Of a stretch of 7,341 nt of DNA, positions 1 to 6,100 are shown piece after piece. The stretch is taken from contig JAKUTI010000127.1 in the NCBI GenBank assembly GCA_022448765.1, positions 1 through 7,341 on the forward strand, given 5' to 3'. Under the pieces are notes generated by a model. The model had not been told where the DNA came from and ran no database searches. It saw nothing but the letters and a program-made list of their open reading frames with translations. The DNA is from Pseudomonadales bacterium (GTDB lineage Bacteria; Pseudomonadota; Gammaproteobacteria; Pseudomonadales; Azotimanducaceae). A program made the position numbers and the translations under genes. Each line of letters starts with the position of its first letter. Position 1 is the first letter of the stretch.

Positions 1-127
1 GTACACCTCTTTTCCCTGCAATTGGTATGGCAACACATCAATACCCTGATCACAAATAGGACGCGATAAACCAATGGCTCGATTGGACGATTTTCGGATC
101 CGTCGTATCGGGTGGGTAGGGGTGATT
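1..127. other. Left-edge non-coding stretch, no gene recognised
   Basis: I see no supportable gene here. Short frames open at the left edge end quickly: one + frame closes at 57-59 (TAG) and another at 67-69 (TAA). Either could be the last few codons of a gene outside the window, but neither peptide is recognisable. A perfect 8-base palindrome, CGGATCCG, lies at 95-102; it is too short to call an operator. The stretch probably serves as upstream DNA for the dioxygenase gene. Confidence 0.4.
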
Positions 128-136
128 TGATATAGT
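128..136 (+). promoter_or_regulatory. Candidate extended -10 promoter for the dioxygenase gene
   Basis: The string TGATATAGT holds a TG-n extension followed by TATAGT, which matches the sigma-70 -10 consensus TATAAT at five of six bases. There is no good -35 box 16-18 bases upstream, which is tolerated by extended -10 promoters. Transcription would start near 143 and leave a leader of about 85 nt before the ATG at 228. A weaker alternative is TTGATA (127-132) with TATCTA (149-154) at 16-nt spacing. This is a pattern match only. Confidence 0.3.
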
Positions 137-217
137 GCTGGATCCCTGTATCTAGACACAAAGAGCCTGGCTCACTTGTCCAATTGTTTACGGCGCGGTT
201 GAAGGTCGAGGTCTTTT

Positions 218-221
218 GGAG
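218..221 (+). promoter_or_regulatory. Ribosome binding site that decides the dioxygenase start
   Basis: GGAG lies six bases upstream of the ATG at 228, an ideal spacing. The same GGAG directly abuts the in-frame ATG at 222 and lies inside the longer TTG-started frame at 216, so it cannot serve those starts. This fixes the likely start at 228. Confidence 0.7.
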
Positions 222-227
222 ATGTCG

Positions 228-893
228 ATGAGGTCCAGCGAGATTAACCAGTGGAAGTCGAACTTCGATCGAGACGGGTTCGTCATCATTCGCGGTTTTG
301 TCTCACCCGCCACGCTAACTGAGCTGCAAGAGCGTGCGCAATCCGCTGTGCTGCGTCTGGGTTCGAAAGATTCCGCCGACAAAAAACACGGCTTACCGCA
401 ACTTCACGGTAATGTTGCGAAAGGGCTGGAACGAGTCGACAACTATTTCAAGGAATTGATCGACGACGGATCGCACGTTGCACTTCTAACAGTGTTGTTG
501 GACGAAGCGCCAACACCGGCGACGGTCGGGTACTTCTGCAAAGAAAGGGCGAAAGACGAAATACCCCCCCACCGTGACGGAAATAATGGCTTAACGATAT
601 GGTTTGCGTTGGACTCTGCGAGTCCAGACAACGGGTGCGTTCACTTTCTTAAGGGATCACATTTGTGGAATAGGGATGATGGTCGGCTGTCGAATTCAGC
701 CAAATTCCACGAGTTCTCTACTGACCCGAGTGCGGTTGCTGCCATCCTGGATCCGGGCGATGTGTCCGTACACAATTCAAAAACGATCCACTGGTCCGGT
801 CAGAACAAGTCAGGGCAACCGCGGCGAGCGGTCAACTGCTTTTATCAGAAAAATGTGAAACCTGTAGTCAAGAAAAGGCGCAGTCTTCAATAG
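228..893 (+). CDS. Phytanoyl-CoA dioxygenase (PhyH) family Fe(II)/2-oxoglutarate oxygenase
   Basis: This 221-residue cytosolic protein is predicted to hydroxylate an organic substrate using O2 and 2-oxoglutarate, releasing succinate and CO2. The N-terminus has the typical PhyH opening (FDRDGFVIIRGFVSP, about residues 14-28). The iron facial triad appears complete: HRD gives His115 and Asp117, and the distal His188 lies in TIHWSGQNKSG, preceded by the usual LDPGDV turn. Arg199 or Arg200 in QPRRAV is placed to bind the 2-oxoglutarate carboxylate. The segment PDNGCVHFLKGSH (about 134-146) is the conserved family core strand. The length is at the short end for the family (often 250-300), so the substrate lid may be small. 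The C-terminus is basic (KKRRSLQ). There is no signal peptide. The gene stands alone on this strand and converges on the dikinase-like gene, with 86 bases between the stop codons. PhyH members act on acyl-CoAs, halogenated compounds, osmolytes or natural products, so the substrate is open. Confidence 0.92.
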   Translation: MRSSEINQWKSNFDRDGFVIIRGFVSPATLTELQERAQSAVLRLGSKDSADKKHGLPQLHGNVAKGLERVDNYFKELIDDGSHVALLTVLLDEAPTPATVGYFCKERAKDEIPPHRDGNNGLTIWFALDSASPDNGCVHFLKGSHLWNRDDGRLSNSAKFHEFSTDPSAVAAILDPGDVSVHNSKTIHWSGQNKSGQPRRAVNCFYQKNVKPVVKKRRSLQ

Positions 894-964
894 AGACCAT
901 GTTTTCAGATACGACGCAGATCTCCCCATGCTTTGCGAACCAGGGGTTCTCCCGGTCGGTCGTT

Positions 965-986
965 CGAATGACGCTCAGATCATTCG
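965..986. repeat. 7-bp inverted repeat at the convergent gene junction
   Basis: CGAATGA (965-971) and TCATTCG (980-986) form a perfect 7-bp stem with an 8-nt loop, overlapping the TGA stop codon (982-980) of the - strand gene. Neither strand has a T-run after the stem, so it is not a standard intrinsic terminator. It could still stabilise 3' ends of the two converging transcripts, or be chance. No canonical terminator is seen anywhere in 894-979. Confidence 0.3.
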
Positions 987-3823
987 TCTTCGTCGTGAAT
1001 CACAACGGTTCCGGCGTCGCCATCGATGGTGATCGTTTGTCCGTGTTGAATTCTTTTGGTGCCGTTGCCGACTCCCAGCACAGCAGGAATTCCATACTCG
1101 CGGGCAACGATGGAACCGTGGGCGAGGATACTTCCCATGTCGGTGACAAGACCCACCGCGTGTGCGAACAATTGTGTCCACGCAGGGGTCGTTAGAGGAC
1201 TAACCAAGATAGAACCCGGCACCATCTTGTCGAACTCGTCTGCGCCGGTGACGATGCTGGCCTTTGCCGTGACCTCCCCAGAACTCACTGGAAACCCGCG
1301 CATCGTGTCGCTTGAATCGTCATTCTTGATTTGTGTCTCTTTGAAAGCGATACCTTTGATTTGGCTCGCTTCGGCCGGGAGCGTACCGGGTGGGTGATGT
1401 CGTTTGCGAGCTTCTCGAAGGTGTCTGCGTTCTGCGGCCAGGCTTGCTAGTTGAGGCAATCCCTCACCGCGATGCCGTGCGTCAATCCCACGATTCAATT
1501 CTTCGGTAACGAGAAAATAGACGTCGTCGAATCGATATAGAGTTCCCACCTCGGCCAAACGGCGACCGAGTTCGTGGGCCATGGGCCGCAACACGGACCA
1601 GGTGTAACCAAACAGAAAAGCAACTTCTTCCCGGATGTAGTTGTATTTGCGGGCGAACCACAGGCGGTAACGAAATTGCCAGTACGCAAGGCCTTCCAGT
1701 AGTGACGAGATTTCATCGTATTTTTTTGTTCGGACTGCTGATGCACGCACGTCCTGGTTTTTAGGATCATAATCCTTGTCCTGGACCATCGCCTTTAAGC
1801 TAGCAAAAAGTGCGGATGGATCTTCCACTTGCGTTGGCTCGATGAAATCCATGCTATAGCCTTGGTGGCCGTATGCGGCTAGATAGCTTTCAATCGCATC
1901 TAATACTTGGAGAGTATCGTTGCGTCCACACAGTGCTTCCATCAGCAATCTACTTGGGGTGACGATGACGAGCTTGGCAAGTTCTTCGTTACTGCGCACC
2001 GACTTCGCTATTTCGAAGAGGTCCGCATTCGCTTGCATCGATTTTGATTCGATGCCCGAAAGAAATTGGCCACTAATAAAGTGGTGATCGGGAAGTGTCT
2101 CGCGGAGGAAACACTGCAGATGGTCGTCGGTCGATTTAGCGACGCCAAAGGTATGACTTGAATTGCTCGACCAGTAGTATCCCTCTTCGATGCCCATCTC
2201 GCGGATGCCCTCTAAGAGCTTTTCGTCGGTCGCGGTTGCCGGATCCAGCTTGCTCCATTTTTCGCCGATACCGACCAATCGGGGCCGGGTTACTCTGTGC
2301 CATTCGTCCAGCTGCCGGTCGTTAACCGCCGTTTTGTGGAATGCCACGTAGGTTGGATTGTCGCTCTCAGGCATGGTCACACGATGGGCGAGATCATCCA
2401 CCGGCTGATCTGCCGCCCAGGTCTCGAACGCTGTCCGATCTGCTTCGGGCAATTCGGAGACGAATAAGGCTAGGTCGTTTTTCTCCAACTTCGCGACGTT
2501 TTCTTCTTGCTCGAGGCGCTTTCGTATCGCTTCCATCGCCTTTTGTTCTGCGGCCTCGATTTCTTCTTCGCTAGGGGGCTTGGGTTTTTCCAGGGCTGTG
2601 CCGGACTCGTGGAGTTGTGGGAAATCGAACCGCATGTACGCGTAGCCGTTCACCGTCACAAACATGGGGCCTCCGCCGACCATGAGGCTCTTTCCTTTAC
2701 GCGTGGATTCGAGCCCCTCCGTGAGGTAAAGCTCTTCGAACAGAGGACAGATAGGACCGGGCATGTTTTCCACAATTTGGCGACGACTGACGTACTTGGC
2801 GGGAGGCGTCGGAGACCAATCCACCTCGATGGGTTGGACAGGAAGATTCGTGATGGGGCGAGATTGCAATAACTTGAGGTTGCCATTGGCGAACGCCCAT
2901 TCGATGTCCTGAGGCAGGCCTTCGTAGAGGGACTCGATAGCGTCGGCGGCTACGGCGAGTTCCTGAATCATGGTCTCGGATAATGACGATTGGGAGCGCT
3001 CATTGTCCGTAATGACTTCGAAGCGCGTACCTTGAGCGCCGTCGGCAACAATTTTCTGGGTCTTTGGACCGATGGTGGTTTCTTTAAGGGCATTGGTTTC
3101 GCGATCGACGATATAGGTGTCCGGCGTGACTTGACCGCTAACGACCGCTTCACCAAGACCAAAACTAGCGTTCACGATCATCTCTGATCGTTCACCCGTT
3201 GCGGGATTGGCCGTAAACAAAATACCCGATACGTCCGATGGCACCATCACCTGGACGACCACGGCCATTGCAACGGAGTCTTGTTTGATGCCGTTTTGGT
3301 GTCGGTAGCTGAGGGCTTGCGCTGTCCATAACGATGCCCAGCAGTTGCGAACTGCCTCAACCAGCGCGTCTTTGCCCGAGACATTTAAGTAGGTCTCTTG
3401 CTGGCCAGCAAACGACAGTTCCGGCAAATCTTCAGCATTTGCCGATGATCGGATCGCGACGGCCGGATCCTCGCCATCGAGCGCGGTATAGGTGGTCGTG
3501 ATCGCCGCGACGACATCGTCCGGCATTTCGGCTTGATCGAATAGGTTACGGATATTGTTGGAGGCTTGTTCGAAAGAGAGGGCTAGGCCCCTAATTTCGG
3601 GTTGAGCTAACGTGAGAATTTTCGATTGCAGTTCGTTCCTATCGACGAAGCACTTATACGCTTCGGTTGTCAGATGAAACCCCGTCGGAACTGAAAAGCC
3701 GGCATTTGTCATCCGGGCAAGTGATTTTCCCTTGCCGCCGATGAGGCCGAGTGAGTCGTTGCTCGTGTCCAGAGGCAACGCGTACGGGTCGGATCTGACC
3801 ATCAAATTCCCTGTTTGTTTCAT
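980..3823 (-). CDS. PEP-utilising dikinase-like enzyme (PEP synthase / rifampicin phosphotransferase superfamily)
   Basis: This 947-residue cytosolic enzyme has the full three-part swivelling-domain layout. Residues 14-325 are the ATP-grasp nucleotide-binding part: GGKGKSLARM (29-38), RSSANAEDLP (125-134), GILFTANPATG (200-210) and DIEWAF through LLQSRPI (306-324). Residues 330-840 are a large central substrate region with VENMPGPICPLFEELYL (351-367), a charged helical stretch at 415-450, and YWQFRYRLWFARKYNYIRE followed by RFDDVYFL, as in rifampicin phosphotransferases. Residues 841-942 are the mobile phosphohistidine domain; His902 in AHGSIVAREYGIPAV is the expected catalytic histidine (codon 1120-1118). 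The family moves a phosphate from ATP through this His to pyruvate, an antibiotic hydroxyl or another acceptor. It is longer than typical rifampicin phosphotransferases (about 865), so the acceptor may be unknown. The ATG at 3823 gives the longest frame, but the ATG at 3802 (940 residues) has a better ribosome site (AGGGA, 5-nt spacing). It follows DUF4019 after 195 nt. Confidence 0.94.
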   Translation of the reverse strand: MKQTGNLMVRSDPYALPLDTSNDSLGLIGGKGKSLARMTNAGFSVPTGFHLTTEAYKCFVDRNELQSKILTLAQPEIRGLALSFEQASNNIRNLFDQAEMPDDVVAAITTTYTALDGEDPAVAIRSSANAEDLPELSFAGQQETYLNVSGKDALVEAVRNCWASLWTAQALSYRHQNGIKQDSVAMAVVVQVMVPSDVSGILFTANPATGERSEMIVNASFGLGEAVVSGQVTPDTYIVDRETNALKETTIGPKTQKIVADGAQGTRFEVITDNERSQSSLSETMIQELAVAADAIESLYEGLPQDIEWAFANGNLKLLQSRPITNLPVQPIEVDWSPTPPAKYVSRRQIVENMPGPICPLFEELYLTEGLESTRKGKSLMVGGGPMFVTVNGYAYMRFDFPQLHESGTALEKPKPPSEEEIEAAEQKAMEAIRKRLEQEENVAKLEKNDLALFVSELPEADRTAFETWAADQPVDDLAHRVTMPESDNPTYVAFHKTAVNDRQLDEWHRVTRPRLVGIGEKWSKLDPATATDEKLLEGIREMGIEEGYYWSSNSSHTFGVAKSTDDHLQCFLRETLPDHHFISGQFLSGIESKSMQANADLFEIAKSVRSNEELAKLVIVTPSRLLMEALCGRNDTLQVLDAIESYLAAYGHQGYSMDFIEPTQVEDPSALFASLKAMVQDKDYDPKNQDVRASAVRTKKYDEISSLLEGLAYWQFRYRLWFARKYNYIREEVAFLFGYTWSVLRPMAHELGRRLAEVGTLYRFDDVYFLVTEELNRGIDARHRGEGLPQLASLAAERRHLREARKRHHPPGTLPAEASQIKGIAFKETQIKNDDSSDTMRGFPVSSGEVTAKASIVTGADEFDKMVPGSILVSPLTTPAWTQLFAHAVGLVTDMGSILAHGSIVAREYGIPAVLGVGNGTKRIQHGQTITIDGDAGTVVIHDEDE

Positions 3824-3882
3824 CCTTCGCTTCCACGCGCTTGTTCGCGCAGCTTCGCGATGCGGAGTAACGTATCAGAGGG

Positions 3883-3973
3883 TCTCGGGCGGGTCATCCA
3901 ATTGGGACGTTGGCATAGGGGGGTAACACCCGGAATCCCCTATTATGACTGACCCCGAGAGGGTGATATGCCA
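3883..3973. repeat. Cluster of nested inverted repeats upstream of the dikinase-like gene
   Basis: Three inverted pairs lie in about 90 bases. The outer pair is TCTCGGGCGGGTCA (3883-3896) with TGACCCCGAGA (3950-3960), complementary over 11 bases with a 3-nt bulge. The inner pair is ATAGGGG (3915-3921) with CCCCTAT (3937-3943), whose loop can add GGT/ACC pairs. A competing pair is TGGCATA (3911-3917) with TATGCCA (3967-3973). On the - strand the best -10-like string, CATAAT (3947-3942), overlaps this cluster, but has no good -35. The region could be an operator, a leader RNA structure, or a transcript end for the upstream gene; there is no T-run for an intrinsic terminator. The whole gap, 3824-4018, holds no gene I can support. 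Confidence 0.45.
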
Positions 3974-4018
3974 GGCGAAAAGGGTCGGCGCACTCAACTA
4001 TTCGGAACGGTCCGCGGA

Positions 4019-4441
4019 TTAGCGGATGTAATAACCCGCCACCCGCCAAATCCCGTCGTCATCCTTTTTTGCCGTGACTGTTTCGATCATGCCGTCTTTC
4101 GTATCGAAGACAGAGGTAAACCCAAAAACCACGTACTCTCCCTCGGGAGCTCCTGGGAGGTTTTCAACAAACTTCGCACCCATTAACTTGCGCGCGCGTA
4201 TGTCGCCTAGGGGTGAACGCGACATTCGGATTGCTCGATTCCAATTTTCATCTGAAATGGCGTCCCGCAGCATGGGCGAGGCTTTGTCTAAGCTGTGGCT
4301 AAAGTGACCCTCGTCAATTAACGAGAGCCACTGATCGACACTTTTTCTCGCGTCCGCGACCGGCGTGCTGTCGTTCGCATGAGTCGAGACGACCACCACG
4401 CAGGCGAGCCATAGGGCACACCTGGTGGCTCGTCCGGACAC
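4019..4441 (-). CDS. Small exported DUF4019-type protein
   Basis: The 140-residue product carries a probable Sec signal peptide: a short basic start (SGRATR), a hydrophobic core (CALWLACVVVV, about 8-18) and a possible cleavage after STHA (residue 22). Cys14 does not sit in a good lipobox, so it is probably periplasmic rather than a lipoprotein. The mature part matches the pattern I associate with DUF4019: QWLSLIDEGHFSHSLDKASP (37-56), an NW and R-SPLGDIRARKL block (66-86), LPGAPEGEYVVFGFTSVF (95-112), then ETV and a final IWRVAGYYIR. The fold is probably a small alpha+beta domain; the function is unknown. The start is GTG at 4441-4439, whose G is the last base of the cupin stop codon (TAGTG), implying translational coupling. 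An ATG at 4510 would lengthen the protein by 23 residues, but that extension lies wholly inside the cupin gene, lacks a ribosome site and buries the signal peptide. Its link to the neighbouring enzymes is not explained. Confidence 0.85.
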   Translation of the reverse strand: MSGRATRCALWLACVVVVSTHANDSTPVADARKSVDQWLSLIDEGHFSHSLDKASPMLRDAISDENWNRAIRMSRSPLGDIRARKLMGAKFVENLPGAPEGEYVVFGFTSVFDTKDGMIETVTAKKDDDGIWRVAGYYIR

Positions 4442-4443
4442 TA
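4439..4443 (-). promoter_or_regulatory. TAGTG stop/start overlap (translational coupling)
   Basis: Read on the - strand, TAG (4443-4441) ends the cupin and GTG (4441-4439) begins the DUF4019 gene, sharing one G. Only a weak AGG precedes it by three bases, so initiation probably depends on ribosomes finishing the cupin gene. Confidence 0.7.
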
Positions 4444-5088
4444 GCCTGCGCCGTTTTCGTATTCCGCTTGACGCAATGCCGTATCGCCAATCCTTTCTGG
4501 TACCTGCCATTCATCGACGTGTTCGTTGGCTCGATCAATGATGTGTTGAATCGAATCGAGCGAGTGCTCGTCGAGTTTCATGCCGGGCGCTTCGTCTTCA
4601 CCGCCTCCCGCTCGAAACTCAAGCAGCTCGACCCCTGCGGGTCCCGCCGTGTACTTGTATGGCATTCCGTTAGGAACGAAGAAACCTGAACCAGGTCCCA
4701 AACGGCGCCTGCCGAGGATCACTTCGCCGGCGACGACGTAGTACAGGCAGTCTCCATACTTGGGGTGGCTATGACGAAACAAAGGGAAGTTGGGCCCGAA
4801 CCAGACGTGAACTAGGTTCATGCCTCCTTCGGTTTGTTGGGCGAAGAGCGGGGTTGTACTGGCGCCGGGGGTTGCCGCCTTAATCATCTCGCCAATCTTC
4901 TTCCTGACGGGTTCCTCACCAAATTCTTCGGCCAGAGCACCGTATTCAAAACCATCTGCGGCCCGGTCCACGTTGACAGCCTCCGATGGGTAAGGCGCGT
5001 TGATAGGCGGATTCTCAAAGATTTCAAAGGGGCCACGAGTCGAGACGTAACCCTTGGGGTCATCGATTATCTCTGCGTTCTCTGACAT
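4441..5088 (-). CDS. Cupin-domain protein with atypical metal-ligand motifs
   Basis: The product is a 215-residue soluble protein with one cupin barrel in its middle (about residues 85-165). Motif 1 is HSHPKYGDCLYYVVAGE: His106 and His108 are kept, but the usual Glu ligand position holds Cys114, with Asp113 beside it. Motif 2 is GFFVPNGMPYKYTAGP, where the usual His is replaced by Tyr (144 or 146). This may mean altered metal binding or a non-enzymatic ligand-binding role. The barrel ends in GVELLEFR, followed by a Gly/Glu-rich linker and a helical tail with HIIDRANEHVDEW. The N-terminal 80 residues contain no motif I recognise. The ATG at 5088 is chosen because GGAG (5098-5095) precedes it by six bases; the ATG at 5100 overlaps that site. 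It lies 93 nt after the sulfurtransferase gene and is coupled to DUF4019. Reaction unknown; dioxygenase, isomerase or sensor are all possible. Confidence 0.88.
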   Translation of the reverse strand: MSENAEIIDDPKGYVSTRGPFEIFENPPINAPYPSEAVNVDRAADGFEYGALAEEFGEEPVRKKIGEMIKAATPGASTTPLFAQQTEGGMNLVHVWFGPNFPLFRHSHPKYGDCLYYVVAGEVILGRRRLGPGSGFFVPNGMPYKYTAGPAGVELLEFRAGGGEDEAPGMKLDEHSLDSIQHIIDRANEHVDEWQVPERIGDTALRQAEYENGAG

Positions 5089-5094
5089 GTGCTT

Positions 5095-5098
5095 CTCC
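5095..5098 (-). promoter_or_regulatory. Ribosome binding site of the cupin gene
   Basis: GGAG on the - strand, six bases before the ATG at 5088. It sits inside the sequence ATGGAG that begins the longer reading from 5100, which argues against the longer start. Confidence 0.65.
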
Positions 5099-5181
5099 AT
5101 TGGTCTGCCCGAGGGAGCATACGTCAGTCGTCGCTAAATAACATTTTCCGGTTTTTGAGGGTCCTGTTTCCCCGGGTGAGG

Positions 5182-6048
5182 TTAGCTGCCCGTTTCCATT
5201 GGCATTGATTCATCCCCTGCCCATTCCGACATGGAACCGTCGTAAACGGCTACCTGTTCTTGGCCGACGAGCAGACAAGCGAACGCGTTAATGGTTGCCG
5301 CGATCCCGCCGCCGCAATACGCGATCACTTTGGACGATTTGAGAAGTCCATTGTCGGCCAAGACTTCTTTGAGTTCTTCACTTTGACGGAAATAACCGTC
5401 GTCGAGTAGATCGTCGTAAAAGACGTTGATACTTCCAGCGATGTGTCCCGGACGCCCGTAGGAGATTGCAGATTCTCCAGAATGAATTGCCGGTGCGAGC
5501 GCGTTGACGGTGCAAACGGCGCCATCACCGATGGCGTTGAAGACGCTGGCTTTGTCGGCAAATCGATCGACTTTTACGTCAACGGTGAATGATCCGTTGG
5601 GGTAGTCGATCGCTTGATTCGACACGTTAAAATCGCTTTTGACCCAAGCGCTGAAACCTCCATTCAGGATACGTACGTTGGGATGCCCGCAATAGTGTAG
5701 GAGCCACCACGCTCTGGTCGCCCACATCATGTTGTCGGTGCTGTAAATCACGACCTCGCTTTCGTTGTCGATACCGAGGCTACGCAACAGAGACTCCAGT
5801 TGAGCCGGCTTTGGCAGGCTAAATCCGAGGCCCGTGGTTGTGTCGGATGCGGCAACAACCAGATCAAGAAACATCGCGCCTGGTATGTGTCCTGCCTGAA
5901 ATGTTTGCTCGCCGCTCTCGGCCTGGTATGGACCGTCATCCGATGGTTTTAAGTAGACGGTTGCGTCGTAAATGCGAAGCTTTGGGTCTTTGAGTCGAGC
6001 TTCAAGTTCAGCCGTCGAAATCAAATACTCGGGGTGTTGGTAGGGCAT
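5182..6048 (-). CDS. Two-domain rhodanese-type sulfurtransferase (thiosulfate/3-mercaptopyruvate family)
   Basis: The 288-residue cytosolic protein has two tandem rhodanese domains, the usual length and layout of thiosulfate and 3-mercaptopyruvate sulfurtransferases. The N-terminal domain (about 7-140) contains YDATVYL, AGHIPGAMFLD (52-62) and TRAWWLLHYCGHPNVRILNGG (111-131) and lacks a catalytic Cys loop, as expected. The C-terminal domain (about 165-280) contains GRPGHIAGSINV (198-209) and the active loop YCGGGIAAT (244-252), so Cys245 should carry the persulfide (codon 5316-5314). The loop is CGGGIAA rather than CGSGVTA of mercaptopyruvate enzymes or CRKGVTA of thiosulfate enzymes, so the sulfur donor cannot be assigned. 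The start is supported by AAGGAG eight bases upstream. It follows the monooxygenase by 52 nt and precedes the cupin, suggesting co-transcription. A sulfur-handling role in the cluster's pathway is possible, but a housekeeping role is equally compatible. Confidence 0.94.
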   Translation of the reverse strand: MPYQHPEYLISTAELEARLKDPKLRIYDATVYLKPSDDGPYQAESGEQTFQAGHIPGAMFLDLVVAASDTTTGLGFSLPKPAQLESLLRSLGIDNESEVVIYSTDNMMWATRAWWLLHYCGHPNVRILNGGFSAWVKSDFNVSNQAIDYPNGSFTVDVKVDRFADKASVFNAIGDGAVCTVNALAPAIHSGESAISYGRPGHIAGSINVFYDDLLDDGYFRQSEELKEVLADNGLLKSSKVIAYCGGGIAATINAFACLLVGQEQVAVYDGSMSEWAGDESMPMETGS

Positions 6049-6062
6049 GGAGGAGGCTCCTT
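6049..6062 (-). promoter_or_regulatory. Strong ribosome binding site with possible self-masking hairpin
   Basis: On the - strand AAGGAG (6062-6057) lies eight bases before the sulfurtransferase ATG. The spacer is CCTCCTCC, whose last four bases can pair with GGAG across a 4-nt loop. This would hide the ribosome site, though a 4-bp stem is marginal. Confidence 0.5.
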
Positions 6063-6100
6063 CAAGCTAGCTAACAAGTGGTAGATAACGAAATAACATC

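Noticed and set aside
1..38. Possible start of a - strand gene at an ATG (38-36) with AGGG upstream
   Set aside because: Only about 12 codons are visible, Cys-rich and unrecognisable; there is not enough to call a gene.
95..145. Two GGATCC sites (96-101 and 140-145) as a repeated regulatory element
   Set aside because: The same hexamer also occurs within coding regions of this window and the flanks are not similar, so there is no sign of a specific element.
564..570. Run of seven C in the dioxygenase gene, a possible frameshift site or sequencing error
   Set aside because: The frame continues across it into the HRD iron-binding motif and the rest of the conserved fold, so the sequence is consistent as read.
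899..1195. + strand open frame of 98 codons
   Set aside because: It is mostly antisense to the conserved phosphohistidine domain of the - strand enzyme and its product resembles no family.
2507..2872. + strand open frame of 121 codons
   Set aside because: Antisense shadow of the dikinase-like gene, whose own frame shows family motifs throughout.
4442..4510. N-terminal extension of the DUF4019 protein from the ATG at 4510
   Set aside because: It lies entirely inside the cupin coding region, lacks a ribosome site, and places a basic stretch before the signal peptide; the GTG at 4441 is better.
5101..5181. Promoter or terminator between sulfurtransferase and cupin genes
   Set aside because: TATGCT and TATTTA -10-like strings lack any fitting -35, and GGG/CCC pairing near the sulfurtransferase stop is only three base pairs.
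6063..6095. GCTAG/CTAGC inverted repeat between monooxygenase and sulfurtransferase
   Set aside because: Only five base pairs with a loop of about 20 bases, and GCTAGC is itself a palindrome; compatible with chance.
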